The notes: a model not told the origin generated them from the sequence alone. A DNA stretch of 64,000 bases from Parapristionchus giblindavisi (GCA_943737045.1 CALSFV010000025.1:124001-188000); one strand, 5' to 3'. Positions 33,601-45,406 are shown, counted from the stretch's first letter. A program made the numbers and translations.

Positions 33601-34541
33601 GAGTAAATAAAGTTATGAAAATTCAAGTTCGGTTAATTTCGATAAAAAAATTAAAAACCGGACAAACCTTCCAGATGACCCAGAAGTTTCCAAGAAGACC
33701 GAAAGTAATCAGAAGAATGTAGGCGATGATGGCGATGGATGTAGGAGTGAGACTGACCGACTGCAAGGATTTAGGTTAGGTCACTTAAAGGGAGCGTTAC
33801 CTCACTCAATGGTCTCTTCATTGTGCGCACTATTTCTCTGTTCTCTAACAACGAGGGAGCATTGCTCGTCGAAGAGACCATTGAGAGAGGTTAAGTCACT
33901 TAAGGATAAGGTTACTAGGACTTTAAGGGAGTTAATGGTAAGTGTTTGGGTCTTAGTCACTCAAGTGACAACATTATGAACCTAATGGAATTTAGTTTCA
34001 CATGCCTAATAAACTTTTCAGATTAAACCACGAGAAATAGTGCTAGGGCCACACAATCAGAAAAAAATGTGAAAATCTATAGCTACCTGTGGAACACATC
34101 AAATTATTCTTTAGAGCACCCCATGTGTTCCAATTAACAGCTCTTTCGAAAAAGGTTTTAATTTGAACATACGTCCTTATTGTTAGATTTGCCTTACGCG
34201 TCACTTTAACGTGTCAAAATTTACACCGACGAATATGTAGATAGCGAAAAGTAACGTGCATTTGCGCGACTACTTCGTGCTTAATAAAAATGTAACGACG
34301 CAATAGGTGATTACATATTCACCCGGAACCCCAATAGGTGTTCACATAGACACTTTATTTTTCTTTGTGTAAAAGAAATTAGATAGAGAATGAAAACAAA
34401 GATATGAAATGAGCTGTGCTAATCAGTTTTATGAGGGATCTATATAGTGAACAACGATCCAGTGATCCTGGACCGGCCATAAATCATAAATAAATCACTA
34501 TATTAACTCACAAGGAGTGCCTCCCACAGGGTTCCATTCAT
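24638..34541 (-). CDS. Class-A rhodopsin-family neuropeptide-type GPCR
   Basis: Twelve exons: 34541-34512, 33760-33668, 28083-28024, 27843-27715, 26891-26813, 26208-26117, 25947-25854, 25678-25559, 25257-25125, 25053-24990, 24933-24832, 24733-24638; 1,092 nt, 363 residues. TM1 contains GLLGNFWVIW, TM2 LADLIVLATLS, TM3 ends LALVQISRI (125-127, where DRY is usual), TM4 FAINLLTVSTFLMLL, TM6 VCWTPYW (259-264), and TM7 ends CINDGIHI where NPxxY is expected. C103 and C184 can form the usual TM3-ECL2 disulfide. CWTPYW and the overall layout resemble GnRH/AKH- or vasopressin-like receptors, but this is inference. The N-terminus before TM1 is only about 20 residues, so an upstream exon may be missing. 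Intron 2 is 5.6 kb and packed with repeats. Confidence 0.87.
25335..25398. repeat. Half copy of the CTCTCCGCTCT hairpin family
   Basis: Retains GTCAGAGCAGAG...TCAAATTAGCTCG and the GTGCCATTAAAG end, but lacks the left arm. Lies in a GPCR intron. Confidence 0.55.
26430..26720 (+). mobile_element. tRNA-related SINE-like element
   Basis: A box TGGTGTGGTGG (26480-26490) and a good B box GGTTCGAAACC (26523-26533) are 42 bp apart, as in tRNA genes, but acceptor arms do not pair into a functional tRNA. The tail TCTTCACAGTTTGTTCACGA recurs at 38120-38150, showing a dispersed family. It lies in a GPCR intron, antisense to the gene. Confidence 0.6.
28768..28872. repeat. CTCTCCGCTCT hairpin element, copy 1
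   Basis: TTAAAGG..AAGCTAATTTTACTCTCC faces TCAAATTAGCTTGGGGTGTC across a CTCTCTCGTAGACAAAGAAA loop; the right arm is internally deleted. Confidence 0.8.
29505..29527. repeat. (GTTC)n microsatellite
   Basis: Five to six tandem GTTC units within the large GPCR intron. Confidence 0.85.
31061..31173. repeat. CTCTCCGCTCT hairpin element, copy 2
   Basis: Arms CTAATTTGAAACTCCCCGCT and AGCGGAGAGTTTGAAATTA pair around a GCAAACAAAGAAAGCGAGAG centre. Confidence 0.85.
31738..31800. repeat. Degraded hairpin-family remnant
   Basis: Keeps CAGCGAGAGAATC, CAGAGCAGATTATTCAAA and GTTAGCTTG, in the order of the family's right half. Confidence 0.45.
32010..32150. repeat. TGACAG/TGACAA hexanucleotide minisatellite
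   Basis: Imperfect tandem GTGACA and TGACAA units, interrupted by GTCCTGAATGACAGTCGATT-like spacers that recur about three times. Confidence 0.85.
32760..32862. repeat. CTCTCCGCTCT hairpin element, copy 3
   Basis: Near-perfect hairpin: GGCACCCGAGCTAATTTGAA ... CAAATTAGCTTGCTGTGTGCC around CTCTCTCGTTTTC. Confidence 0.85.
33777..33906. repeat. Unrelated short hairpin next to GPCR TM1 exon
   Basis: CCTCACTCAATGGTCTCTTC pairs with GAAGAGACCATTGAGAGAGG, bounded by AGTCACTTAA/GGTCACTTAA. Different sequence from the main hairpin family. Confidence 0.65.
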
Positions 34542-34627
34542 CGCATGGCCGACTTCTGAAAAATTAAATAAATAAATAAATAATTAAATATGTTTCAAAT
34601 ATTGTATATTATAATACAATACATCTC

Positions 34628-34629
<2 letters not shown>

Positions 34630-34709
<80 letters not shown>
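34630..34709. repeat. (TA)n microsatellite
   Basis: About 39 uninterrupted TA units just upstream of the GPCR start. Confidence 0.95.
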
Positions 34710-34710
<1 letters not shown>

Positions 34711-35023
34711 GAGAGAAAACCGTAAACTTAAAAATATAAATAAATAAATAAGAAAAATAAAAATATTTAAAAACCGCGCAAAAATTGGACATTCTCATAT
34801 GTACGGACAGGAAAAAAGGATACGGTGTAATCTTTAAAAAAATAATAAACAGGTTTTCAAGCATGCACATTCTGAAGTGAAAAGGCATAGAGGAAGGTCT
34901 GCCTCAAGGGATAGACCAAAGTGGGCGGGGCGAGCGGTCAGACCAAAGTGTACTCCCCACTCCCCTACGTAAATAACTGAGAGGGCGGAAAGATGAAGAG
35001 TAACGGAACTAATTTTGAACAGT

Positions 35024-35184
35024 CATAGGTCGAATAGATAGTATATCTGTTTTCAAAATGCGGTCACGTTTTTCGATTTTTGTGAAATTTCGGCTCAAAA
35101 TTCGGTCGGGTTCTTCGATTTTTGGAAAATGTTGGATCGAAATGCGGTGGGCTTGGTATTTTGTTACATACTGTTCGACCTATG
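35024..35184. repeat. CATAGGTCGA MITE copy
   Basis: Reverse-oriented copy ending CATAGGTCGAATAG and CTGTTCGACCTATG, with internal TTTTTCGATTTTTG units. Confidence 0.8.
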
Positions 35185-36694
35185 TGAACATGTATTTTGT
35201 TCGTTCAAGAACAATATATCCTACATATTTATTGGGGCGCATGCGACGTACATAAGGCAAGAGTGAGCATAAGCCATATAAACGGAGAATAAGAATCACG
35301 AAAAAGAATTATAATAGATACGGAAATCGGAACACTAATCGGCGGATATGGCATATTATGATGTTATAGAATATATTTTAGGCACTATATTATTTTACGT
35401 CGCACTTTTCGTATTCTTATACAAATACACAAATTCTGAACTTTGGCCATACTAGTCCATTATTGTATGAGAGAGAGCGTGGAGATCAAAGAAAAAGTAG
35501 ATAATGTAACTTTTTTGCTCGTCTAGGGTCATATTTCCAAAATTGAGGAAATTAAATTACAATTAAAGGATTTATTTCAATCAGAGCCCTTTTGCATATA
35601 AGGATGAGGAAGTATAATGTTTTGATTGCTGATATGATAAAACATGTATAGAGCAAATAGGCAAGGAAACAAGAAAAAAAGAACAATATAACGTAATTTC
35701 CTCATTGTCAATTAGATCGCGGACCGCGTGTTTACCATACGGAATAGGGCATGAATTAATCATTTGCGACATCAAAGCTTAAAGATGTAGATCTTATGTG
35801 ACGTTCAAGAGCAGCTAAAAGAAGAAACAGCGCAGGAAGAGTGATTGAATAAGAAAAATATGTTTTTTTTCATAACCGTTTTGTACATTAGATACAATTA
35901 AATCTAATTATTTATGTTACCGAAAAGCCTCAAGTGTCATAAATAAATACGCATTTTTATTTATTTATTTATCAACCGTCCACCACTTCATCAAATACCC
36001 AATTTTCGAATGCTAGCAAATATGTGAAATATCAAAATATCAATATTATTGTAAGTGCATACATGCAAGTGTAAATAGAAAATGATCGTTGACTCATAGC
36101 TACTTTGGTCGTGAGAAGCTATATTACCATTATAGTACGCAGGAACGTTTAATGAATATCATACTAATTCAATTAATCTTAATATCAGTGAATGACTTTT
36201 TTATTATAATGAATAATATATCTATAAAGACCAATATGATCTGAGATTTCCAATTAATCAGCAATGATGACAAATGATTTGATTTGACACATCATGAGGG
36301 GCGTGAGCAATAGTGATCGGAGCCAACTATCAATTGGCTACAATTTCTCGGTGTGAATTACAAGGATTCAGTATTTTCTTCTTGCAATAATGCCAATGTG
36401 ACAGCGTTCGAGGTTAGAGAACGATGAGAGAGCACGCAAAACGAGAGAGTCAGACAACAAAAGATTTTTGATGCCAGAATAGCGTATTTTCTCGCTGTAA
36501 CGAGTATTTACATTGTTCCCCACACCACAAATAACATGTCTAATATGGTATTCGATTACTGTTTATTGTATGCACATACATGAAGAAAGACTGTATGTCT
36601 AACGCAGAGCCTTATCTGTAACATAATTGTGATAACAACTGATCATACAGCATAAAAGATAATCTGAAAACAAGAATAACAGGCTAATAGTGAA

Positions 36695-36803
36695 ACGCAC
36701 AGCTAATTTTACTCTCGGCATTGACAATGCTATACCGCAGACAAAGAAAGCGAGATAATATTGCGAGAGCGGAGAGTTTCAAACTAGATCGAGGTGTGAC
36801 TGT
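36695..36803. repeat. CTCTCCGCTCT hairpin element, copy 4
   Basis: AGCTAATTTTACTCTCGGCA ... GAGCGGAGAGTTTCAAACTAG around AGACAAAGAAAGCGAG. Confidence 0.8.
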
Positions 36804-37498
36804 AACAGCCAATCGTGACCTCCCTCAGTTCATTCGTTATCGAGAGATTGAGATCAGAGCGTAGTGCGGGTAGATTTGCTCTACGTTTCAATCGAGGCTA
36901 CTTTCAATGCCGATAAAATATAGAAGCTTCTCGGTTAGAGTTTCCAAAAATAACACAGTTCGGAGCCTAATACTGACCATGCTGAACCAAAGAGCAGACT
37001 CGGAAAGTAGGATGCGAGTGACATATAATAATGGAGAAGACAACGATGGACTACCTATAGTGCAATAAGGCGTCTCTCATCAAAATTGTAGATTATAGGT
37101 TTCATCGGAAAAAATAGTACATTGAAAGCACAGAATCGGAGCAAAAGAAAATGTCCTCCCACAACCAAATATATCTAAATCATGGACGAAACATTTTTGA
37201 ATTTTTTTTCTCTGGTTACCAATATTTCTCTCGTTTTGCGCATATGCATGTTCATATATATAAATATGCACACTCATTATTAATAAATACCGCAGTTTTG
37301 TGCAGACGACTTGAACTTCTAACAATAATAATATTTGTGGCCTTCTACAGCGAAATAATTAAAAGCTTTACAAATTTGAGAAAACAAAATGTGCAGACAA
37401 AGCTTCATAACATCGTGTATAAATAGAAAATAGAAATAATGAATAACTCAATAATAATAATAACTAATAGAAATAACTCGAATACATCGAAGATTCTT

Positions 37499-37620
37499 TA
37501 AGGCACATCCCGAAATAATCTCTAGCACTCTAGCAGCGCTCTCTCGCTTTATTTGTCTACGAGAGAGCGTTACCGGAGCGGAGAGTTTCAACTTTTTTTT
37601 CTACTCGGGGTGTGTCTTCA
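37499..37620. repeat. CTCTCCGCTCT hairpin element, copy 5
   Basis: AAGGCACATCCC ... CGGGGTGTGTC ends with internal CGCTCTCTCGCTTTATTTGT and GAGCGGAGAGTTTCAA. Confidence 0.8.
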
Positions 37621-38069
37621 ACTTGAAAACGCTTTGAGAATATCCGTTCGAACGATTCGAGAAAGACTAGGGGTGCTAATATTGAAGTCCAAGCTAGAGA
37701 ACCCATCCCGTGAGGGATGATTCTCAACGAATTGTGACTATCCCAGTGAAAAGAAGGAAGTCATTCATCCGTTCGACAAATATTCCGAGTTATTAGCACT
37801 ACCGTCACTTTTTCTACCACTCCCCTCACATCACTCAAGAAAGCACTGATCGGTTAATTGTTTAGCAATGTAACACTTTTGAATTGTTCACAGGAACTAA
37901 TTAATTTTATGCGAAAATAATAGTATTATACTCTACTTGTTACTAAAGATTTCCATATTCATCAAGTGCCTTTCACTAGAAATATCTTTGCTGGGTCTTA
38001 AAGATGTAATGTCTGCATGTAAATCCGTAGTATATCGTTCATGCATAGGATAATGAAAAGCAGAATTAG

Positions 38070-38170
38070 AAGTTAGCATCAATCCCTTGGCACTGTGGTA
38101 AAAGCGATACTTTTGCTATATTTCTGGCTTCACAGTTAGTTCACGAAAATAATCGCAGGACTACAACTTT
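38070..38170 (+). mobile_element. Decayed SINE-like copy
   Basis: TCAATCCCTTGGCACTGTGG and CTTCACAGTTAGTTCACGAA match the 26430-26720 element, but the B-box section is deleted. Confidence 0.5.
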
Positions 38171-38396
38171 AAATTTAACAAATGATCTATCATGTTTTCT
38201 ATGCCCCTCTGTAGAGCACAAATAATCAGACAATGCTCTACTTCTTTCTCTGCGTCTCCCATTTCTAATCACTCTCTCTGCACTCCCTTATCACCACAGG
38301 AACAAATCACCCAGCGTTGGTTTAGTTTCGTTTCTGTCCGGTTATTATATTTTTTAAATGATATTTGCATATTTTAATGTTCTTTTAGGGCTAAAA

Positions 38397-38477
38397 ATGC
38401 TCCCAATCCTACAGTATTGTCTGCTGAACCTCGGCGGTTTCCTATTCTTCCTCTTTGTTTGGAATCGACTTCCAAAG
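38397..38477 (+). CDS. Candidate orphan first exon with hydrophobic leader
   Basis: A TCTTTTAG acceptor sits eight bases before an ATG that opens 27 codons, then AAG|GTAAGG, a good donor. The peptide has a hydrophobic run LLNLGGFLFFLFVW and could be a signal peptide or membrane anchor. I could not find convincing downstream exons before the hairpin element at 38579, so this may be a chance splice context or a gene broken by repeats. No family is recognised. Confidence 0.25.
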
Positions 38478-38578
38478 GTAAGGGGCAGCTCGATTTTTAA
38501 CCACCAAAAGTGCGAAATCGGTGTACGATGTCTGGAGTGGCATTCGACAACACTCTCGTCTGGGCAAACAAAAAAGTT

Positions 38579-38684
38579 AAGGCACACCCGAGCTACTTTG
38601 ACTCTCCGCTCTAGCCACGCTCTCTCGTAGACAAATAAAGCTAGAGAGTGTTCCCAGAGCGGAGAGTTTGAAATGATCCTTTAA
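38579..38684. repeat. CTCTCCGCTCT hairpin element, copy 6
   Basis: GGCACACCCGAGCTACTTTG and CAGAGCGGAGAGTTTGAAAT arms with CGTAGACAAATAAAGC centre; right end truncated. Confidence 0.8.
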
Positions 38685-39956
38685 ATTCGTGCACGAAAAT
38701 ACTAGAAACCGTACGTAGAGTAGATGCCATAATCTAAAATAGTGAAGTCCTTGAAGGATATTAGACGCAGTATAAGCAAAAACTGTGCAAAATAAGCTAT
38801 TAGCTTGAAAACGGTGTTAATTTAATTTAATTTAATTTATCATACATTGAATAAATGTGACAACAAGTGATAAATAAATAGTGTGAATAATGTTGAGGTC
38901 TTCTAGAGACTCGCTCGGACGTTATTATAGAATTACAAAAGTTTTGCACACACCGCGCCAAATGCCGAATATAGTAAACTTCTCCACCGTTGAGAAAAAC
39001 GCACTCCAAATTTTCGGAAGGTTTTTTCGCACGTTTTTTCAATGCATATAATTTTATTTTTATTGAGTCCTGTGAAATGATGAGGAAACGCCATAAAATT
39101 CGATAAAACTAGAGCAAATGGTATGTCGCGCGAAGAAGTGGGCGGAGTCTGAATATTGCGCGGCAAACAGCGGAATTTGTATTGTTCGGACAGTTTTAAT
39201 TCTATAATAAAGGAACTTGGGCTTAGGTAAACATGGAATGAGGGTGATGAAAATGCAATATAAATATCGCGTTCACTTCCTCCTTGGGAATATCCCTACA
39301 TATATTTATGTGCATGAAAAAAGAGCAGTCCCAACCCCGATAATTGTATGCTTCTCAATGGTCCGAAGAGTCCATAAAAGGATTGAACAGTGAAACGTTG
39401 GCATTATCAGTTCAATTCCCACAAGGCTGCAACAGTGTTTGTCGCAGTTCCAAAAACAGGACTACAGCAACTGCAAATAGGCACTCACAAAACAGCTAAA
39501 GAGAGCGGACTGTTCTGGAGAGCCGCAGCTTAGAAAAAAACCATAAAAATCAAAATATATGTTGATGTAATCCTAGCAGGGCGGAGTCTAATTGTACTAG
39601 TATGCGATAGAATTTTTTGAAAATCTAAACTGTTTGCTAGATTTCCAGAAAAGTGCAGAGCGCACATTTTTGGCAATTTTCCTTTGCTGCTTCCTGCTAC
39701 AAAATTACTTACAAATGCTACAATTCTTGCATTTTATTTCTGAACAAAAAAAATAAGTGAACTTTAAAAGGGCAGCTACGGATCCCGTGCATAGATCAAT
39801 TCGACATCAGTTTCACTATGTAGAGCAATGTTCACCCAATCGTATCTAATCATGAATAGCTTATTAATTAATTCTGTTATGTCTCATGTTCCATATGCGC
39901 ATAATCAATGATACTTGATGTATAACAAACGCACCGTATCTAGGCCTTTGTTAGTT

Positions 39957-40078
39957 TTAAAGGAATACCCATAGCTAATTTTACTCTCCGAATTGGCAAA
40001 ACTCTCTCGTAGACAAAGAAAGCGAGAGAGTGCGACCAGAGCGGAGAGATTCAAATTAGCTTGGGGTGTCGCTTTAAA
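39957..40078. repeat. CTCTCCGCTCT hairpin element, copy 7
   Basis: ATAGCTAATTTTACTCTCCG faces GAGATTCAAATTAGCTTGGG around CGTAGACAAAGAAAGCGAG. Directly abuts copy 8. Confidence 0.85.
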
Positions 40079-40191
40079 GGCACATCCAGTGCTGATATTA
40101 CTCTCCGCTCTGGCAACTCATAAACAAATAAATCGAGAGAGTATTGCCAGATCGGAGAGTTTCAAATTAGCCCTGGGTGTGCCATTAAAGG
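40074..40191. repeat. CTCTCCGCTCT hairpin element, copy 8
   Basis: TAAAGGCACATCC ... GGGTGTGCCATTAAAGG, tandem with copy 7; both share the TTTAAAGG junction. Confidence 0.85.
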
Positions 40192-40734
40192 GAGCCTGTT
40201 AGTTTGTAAGTTAGTGAGTTAGTTAGTCTTAAAGGGATTTGACAATAGACGCATTTGCAAATCATCACAACTACAATTCATACACATATTTAATGTGGCG
40301 TTCAAAATCACGAAGAGTAAAGAAAATGAGGTGATAGAGTGTATAAAACAAGGAGAGTTTCCTCTGACCTTCTTTATTTTTTGTGACTTTTGAACAGAGC
40401 ATACGGGCAATGCCCATGGAATGGATTTAATTATCCGTTCCGCGTTTTACATTCTAACACCTTATTTGTTTACCAGTGTGATCAGATAAACGCGTTATAA
40501 AAGGAATAAATTATGAAAATACTGAGAAAAAAAGAAGGTAAAATATGAAATTTAATCATGAAATTTAATATAATTGCGTTAAGTTAAGATAATTTTATAA
40601 CATTTGGGAACATCTTCACGGCGAATAGTTAACATGTTCAAAACAACCTGTGAACGAGGGGGAAATTCATTATTTGCTTGCTTGTTTTGAGAGTAGAAAA
40701 AACTTGTCAAGATGGAAAAGGCACAAAGATGCGT

Positions 40735-40945
40735 GTGAAGTGTAGCACGCGGATAACAATAACGTTATGTCCGCACGATGCCAATAAAACTCTGACTCTC
40801 TCGTTGTCTGACTCTCTCGTTTCTCTCGCACTCTCACCATTTCTCTCGCTGTCTGACTCTCTCGTTTCTCTCGCTCTCTCACCATCTTTATCTAACTTGT
40901 TCTAAGTTCGCGATCTTCGAACGCTGAGGATAAAGCCACAGTGAT
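40735..40945. repeat. CTCTCTCGT-rich block related to peptide-gene upstream DNA
   Basis: Repeated GACTCTCTCGTTTCTCTCGC tracts, then GTTCTAAGTTCGCGATCTTCG. The same order (reads CTCTCTCG, CTTTCTCTAAC, GTCTTCGAACGC) occurs at 45465-45600 and 47035-47170 upstream of the two peptide genes. Confidence 0.55.
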
Positions 40946-41151
40946 TTTTTTAAAAGGAATTGCCTCAAGCTAGATAAGACCTAATGCTCGTGGAATGAGT
41001 TCAGAGAGAATAGGCAAAATAATTCTAATAGTAAATGCCACATGGTGTTCATCTAAATAATAAAATTAGCATATGTTATGTTAGAGATCTTTGAAGAGAA
41101 CATAAGCGAAGCATGTTTTTTGTATATATGTTAGTTGACTACAAACTTGTA

Positions 41152-41659
41152 CAGTACCGGTAAAACGAGATAAAGTGGGAAATCGACGTTAAAATGTGGT
41201 ATTTTACGGTAAAAATAGGTAAATTGTTCTAGCGCATTTTCCCCGGTTTGAATATACTCCAAACACGATGGATTGCTCAGTTAGGCCACGCAGCTTCGAT
41301 ATGATGAACAAAAAACCATGGAAAAAATGAACAGTGCTCATAAAACCAGCTTAGAAGATCGTGGTGTGGAGCCTTTGTACGGTAAATACCTTTGATCGGC
41401 AGAAAGCGCGCGCTTTTTGAATGCTACCGTATAGCACGGCTCCACACCACGATCTTCTAAGCTGGTTTTATGAGCACTGTGCATTTTTTCCATGGTTTTT
41501 TGTTCATCATATCGAAGCTGCGTGGCCTAACTGAGCAATCCATCGTATTTGGAGTATATTCAAACCGGGGAAAATGCGCTAGAACAGTTTACCTATTTTT
41601 ACCGTAAAATACCACATTTTAACGTCGATTTCCCACTTTATCTCGTTTTACCGGTAATG
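41152..41659. mobile_element. Foldback element, 0.5 kb
   Basis: About 200-bp arms starting CAGTACCGGTAAAACGAGAT are near-perfect inverted copies around an asymmetric centre near 41390-41430. TA lies at both ends (41150-41151, 41660-41661). No coding capacity. Confidence 0.8.
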
Positions 41660-42208
41660 TAAAGGAAAAGTGGATTAATGCCTGACACGTACCTGAAACA
41701 AGTCGAATAGTCATTTTCCACGAAATATTCAGCGAAATTGAATAGTCAGAGATTAGCAATCTGAAACAAGAAAAGATTGACAAAATGATTCCGAAATAGA
41801 AGAATAGTTGTGCGCACGTTCCAAATTTCAACCATGGGTTTTCACAGTTACACATATATAATATATAAGAGAATATAACCATGCATTTCTTCATGTGAAC
41901 AATACGCTAATGCAGACGTTAGAAGAAGTGGATGAAAAGAAAAGAAGGATATAATTTAAATTTTGGCCTGATAATATTATCATGTTCGCTTTGGCAAAAT
42001 CCTCTCGCAGTTTAAATGTCTTGGCCTAAAAACACAAAATGTGAAATGAGTTCTTTCCTATTCAAAAGAGGAGTATACAGACAAACAAGTGTTCTTAGTA
42101 CTTTTCGCGCTATTTAAAGAAAAATATTGAATTTACAAATCATACAAATGTACTAAATACTGTGTAGAGGAACACTGTTTATATCTCCAATTCCCTCACT
42201 TTTAAAAT

Positions 42209-42320
42209 CACTTCCCGAACTAATTCGCAAATTTTTCGCCTGGCCACACCCTCTCGCAGACAAAAAGCGAGAGAGTTCTGCCAGAGCGGAGAGTTTCGAA
42301 TTAGCTCGCAGTGTGCCTTT
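42209..42320. repeat. CTCTCCGCTCT hairpin element, copy 9
   Basis: CCGAACTAATTCGCAAATTT ... GAGTTTCGAATTAGCTCGC with CTCTCGCAGACAAAAAGC centre. Confidence 0.8.
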
Positions 42321-44274
42321 GAGCATCGTAATAATTGTGTGTTCGATAGGGACTAAACCATTGCCAGACAAATACCGGAACAATACGAGGAATACGACTA
42401 ACAAGAGAGGAGATATCGAGACGAACACACACAAAAGAATGAGACAGCAAGAGTGTTTTCACAGTTACAAATATATAGATTATATGTAGGATAAAATATA
42501 CGCCTTCTTCCTGTACCACGCAAACAATACGCTAATGCGACGTTCAGAAATCGTGAATGAAAAGAAAAGAAGAATATTTTGTAAAAATCGTCCAATTGAA
42601 ATTTAAATAATAAACATGCAAATGTATTCATAGACTTGGAAATTAGTGAATCATACTAATAGTTATTAGTGGCGGCTAATTTTCTAATCCTATGAGCGTT
42701 TGGAGGGCTGTCCCTCAAATCTTACACTATTGCTAATAATATTATAAACGACACGATTGTGTGCAAGGATACGCAGTACGCACGGCAAATGTCCTATTCT
42801 TTCCCTAGTTCAACAAACTAGGTTACAAAGATTCGTGATTTTCAAGCCTAGATTTTCATCCCTTGTTCTATTTCGTTTGATCGTGTTGATGATGCGCAGA
42901 GGAGCAGAGGAAATTAGATAAAGTAGAAGAGAAAAGGGTCGATTGTAGTGGCATGAAGGCCGCTACATCACTTGATGTATAAGTAATGTTCATTCAAAAT
43001 GTTGATCGTAAATGTTGGTAAAATATAACTAAGGCATGATCTCAACTCGTTGTGGAGTTTTGAATAGTGGCGATTTGTAAGATTAAAGATTTAAACGCAG
43101 TAGTTTTCTCACGAATTTCAAAACGTTTTCAAAACTATCAAAATAAATGAAAATTGAAAATTAAGGCCCAAAAGGAAGACTAAAAGCACATGTCCCGGAA
43201 ATTGGTAAACATGAGTAAAGTTAATGAAATTAGAGACAATGCAACGTAGAGAGACACAACGGCTTAAAGGTTCCGCCAATATTTTCGAGAACAAATTACG
43301 AAGACATTAAGATAACAAAATATATTCTACATATCGTACACTGTTTAATTTCTGCTGATTAAACTTATTGATCGCTAGTGTCGTGCATTAATCATGCTTG
43401 ATAGCATAGGCAAAGGAGCGCTTTTTGAAAGACAGAAAATTCAGAAAAAAAACCACGACCATACGCTTACAAGTCCACTCTTCTACAACTGACCAAGAGA
43501 TTAATGTAAGAGAATTGCAACTTCTTGCTTATCACTAGCCTGCTGCATTATAAAGGCGTTTTTTTTCATGGACATCTTTTTAAAGATCTTTTAAAGAAGA
43601 AAGATTAATCTTTTTTTATTTTTTTGAAGATTGAAAATGTCCCAAAATCTTGGTTTTTCGCGTATTACGGACCTTGGATTGGTCCAAAACCTTTGAAAAT
43701 TTATGTGCTAGTATAACTTTTTGGGCTCTTTCGAATGATATATAACATGATATGAAAAGCTCAAATTTGTTTTTCGCGAGATCAAAGATCACTTTTGGAG
43801 TCCAACTTTTTGGCTGAAATGTATCCCACCCCTAGGGACTCCACCTGTGAAGTTTGAGCGCACAGAAACGATTTTCACCAACTGTGCCACTTTGTTCGCC
43901 GTTCTCTGCAATCTTACCGAGAACGCCTTTTAACTCCAGACATCTTTCGTCTGATGTAACTGCGTCAGCTCAAATGTGTTAACAGTTTCTTGGAACATTT
44001 TAAAAGATCCTTTAAAGCCAGCTGATCTCTCCAATCGTCAATCAACATTGACCATTCGCAAAATTTTAAACACCTCAGGATATTTTGAAAAACCCTGCTT
44101 TGGTAAAATCTCTTGTTTTATCTATCTACGAGAGAGCGTGGCCATGTCGGAGAGTAATATTAAATCGGGTTCAATTAATCGTCCCATAAAAGGTGATAAG
44201 AATTTAAATCTAATGATAATTTATTCGTCCAATTCCTACTAAAAAATTCACGTAATAAAATGAGGAATGCGCTG

Positions 44275-44460
44275 TTGTAAAAATGAAAATATATCCAACT
44301 ATCGTAATAGGTGCAAAAAATCATTCCATTTTGCATTTTTTGAACTTTCGAATATCACGCCGCGGAGCCTGGTCAAATCAATGCTTATAAGTGAAATATG
44401 TATGTGACTAGAGCTTATGATAACTGATTATCACTTTCTTCAAATTGGTAATTATTATGT
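44275..44460. repeat. Third, truncated copy of the peptide-gene 3' flank
   Basis: Resembles 44500-44760 and 45965-46215 (AATCATTCCATTTTGCATTT, TGAACTTTCG, GTGAAATATGTATGTGACT...GAGCTT). Suggests an additional duplication whose coding part is gone. Confidence 0.5.
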
Positions 44461-44853
44461 TACTGGTTAAAATAAAAATTAACAAATCTCTGGGGATTCG
44501 GAAGAGAAGTTCAGTACAAATGAAAATACAATCCAATAATAACACAATAATTATCCCAATGGGTACGAGTCTAAAGGTTTTTTTAAAAATCATTCCACTT
44601 TATCTTTTTTTTGAACTTTCGGAAATCTCATCGTCGAGCTTGCTCAAATCAATTTTTGTGATGAATTTTGTGTGTAATGGAGCTTTTCAAATTGGTTATC
44701 ACTTGTTTCAGCTAGTTAATTGTTATGATATTACTAAAAATAAGATTACCGATATCTCTGGTAGTTTGTGTATGTATAATATACAAAGTAGAATGGGTAA
44801 AAATCATTTATAGTCTTCGTTCGGATCACATTTACAGATATCATCAATTCCAA

Positions 44854-45364
44854 TTACTGGTTTCCCGTCAATCCTGAGGGTCCAGTGGGTCCATTGGGAG
44901 CAGCCTGAGCTGCTGCTCCTCCCTTGTTCGATCCCCAGAACGCGGCATATCCGGGATATCCCCAACCGTATCCGGCGTAACCGGCGTAGCCGTAACCGGG
45001 ATAGGCGGCGTAGTAGGGAGAATATGCGGAGTAGGCAGGGATCTAAAACATATAAATAATTTTATAAAAAGAATTTACATCGCAGTTCGCAATATTGACA
45101 AAAAAAGAACTATTACTGACTGTTGCTCGATCATTTTCTACAAATTTTACAGAACAACAAATATTTATAAATTAAATTAGACTTACGTATTGGGCTGAAG
45201 CCTGACTGGCGAAGAAAGCAGCAATGAGGCAGAGGAGGACACTGAAACATTGAATTTGAATTTATCATCGAAACATGTATTTTAAGCTAATTATAATTAT
45301 TAAAATTAAAATTTTGTATAAATAAAAGTTGAAAAACAAATGCAGCTTACATCTTGGAGTTCAT
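44854..45364 (-). CDS. Small secreted Gly/Tyr-rich peptide, copy A
   Basis: Three exons: 45364-45351, 45241-45187, 45042-44854 (258 nt, 85 residues). MNSKIVLLCLIAAFFASQ is a typical signal peptide, cleaved near QASA-QY. The mature part is a run of Pro-Gly-Tyr units (PGYGYAGYAGYGWGYPGY), then FWGSNKGGAAAQ and a Pro/Gly/Thr/Ser tail. TATATAA (45413-45407, minus) lies about 43 bases upstream of ATG. Copy B follows 1.2 kb upstream with nearly identical coding exons, so this is a recent tandem duplication. The composition recalls nematode GY-rich antimicrobial or cuticle-associated peptides (nlp/cnc type), but no specific orthology can be claimed. Confidence 0.85.
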
Positions 45365-45406
45365 GGTAGATCAGAAACTGTTGGTTCGACTGGGTTGGTA
45401 GTTGGC

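Larger units (their letters stand above)
28084..33667. other. 5.6-kb GPCR intron 2, no coding exons seen
   Basis: Contains at least three full hairpin-family copies plus one degraded copy, a TGACAG/TGACAA minisatellite and GTTC microsatellite. I found no exon with acceptor, donor and consistent phase. A large intron near the 5' end often carries enhancers, but nothing specific is recognised. Confidence 0.6.
34542..44853. other. Gene-poor, repeat-rich 10-kb interval
   Basis: Between the GPCR 5' end and the peptide genes I can support no complete gene. One candidate isolated first exon is listed separately. The rest is AT-rich DNA with seven or more hairpin elements, one MITE, a foldback element and a (TA)n tract. 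The GPCR promoter should be at the low-coordinate end. Confidence 0.6.

Noticed and set aside
44445..44813. 122-codon plus-strand ORF
   Set aside because: Lies in the duplicated 3' flank of the peptide genes; the matching copy at 45.97-46.4 kb does not keep the frame open.
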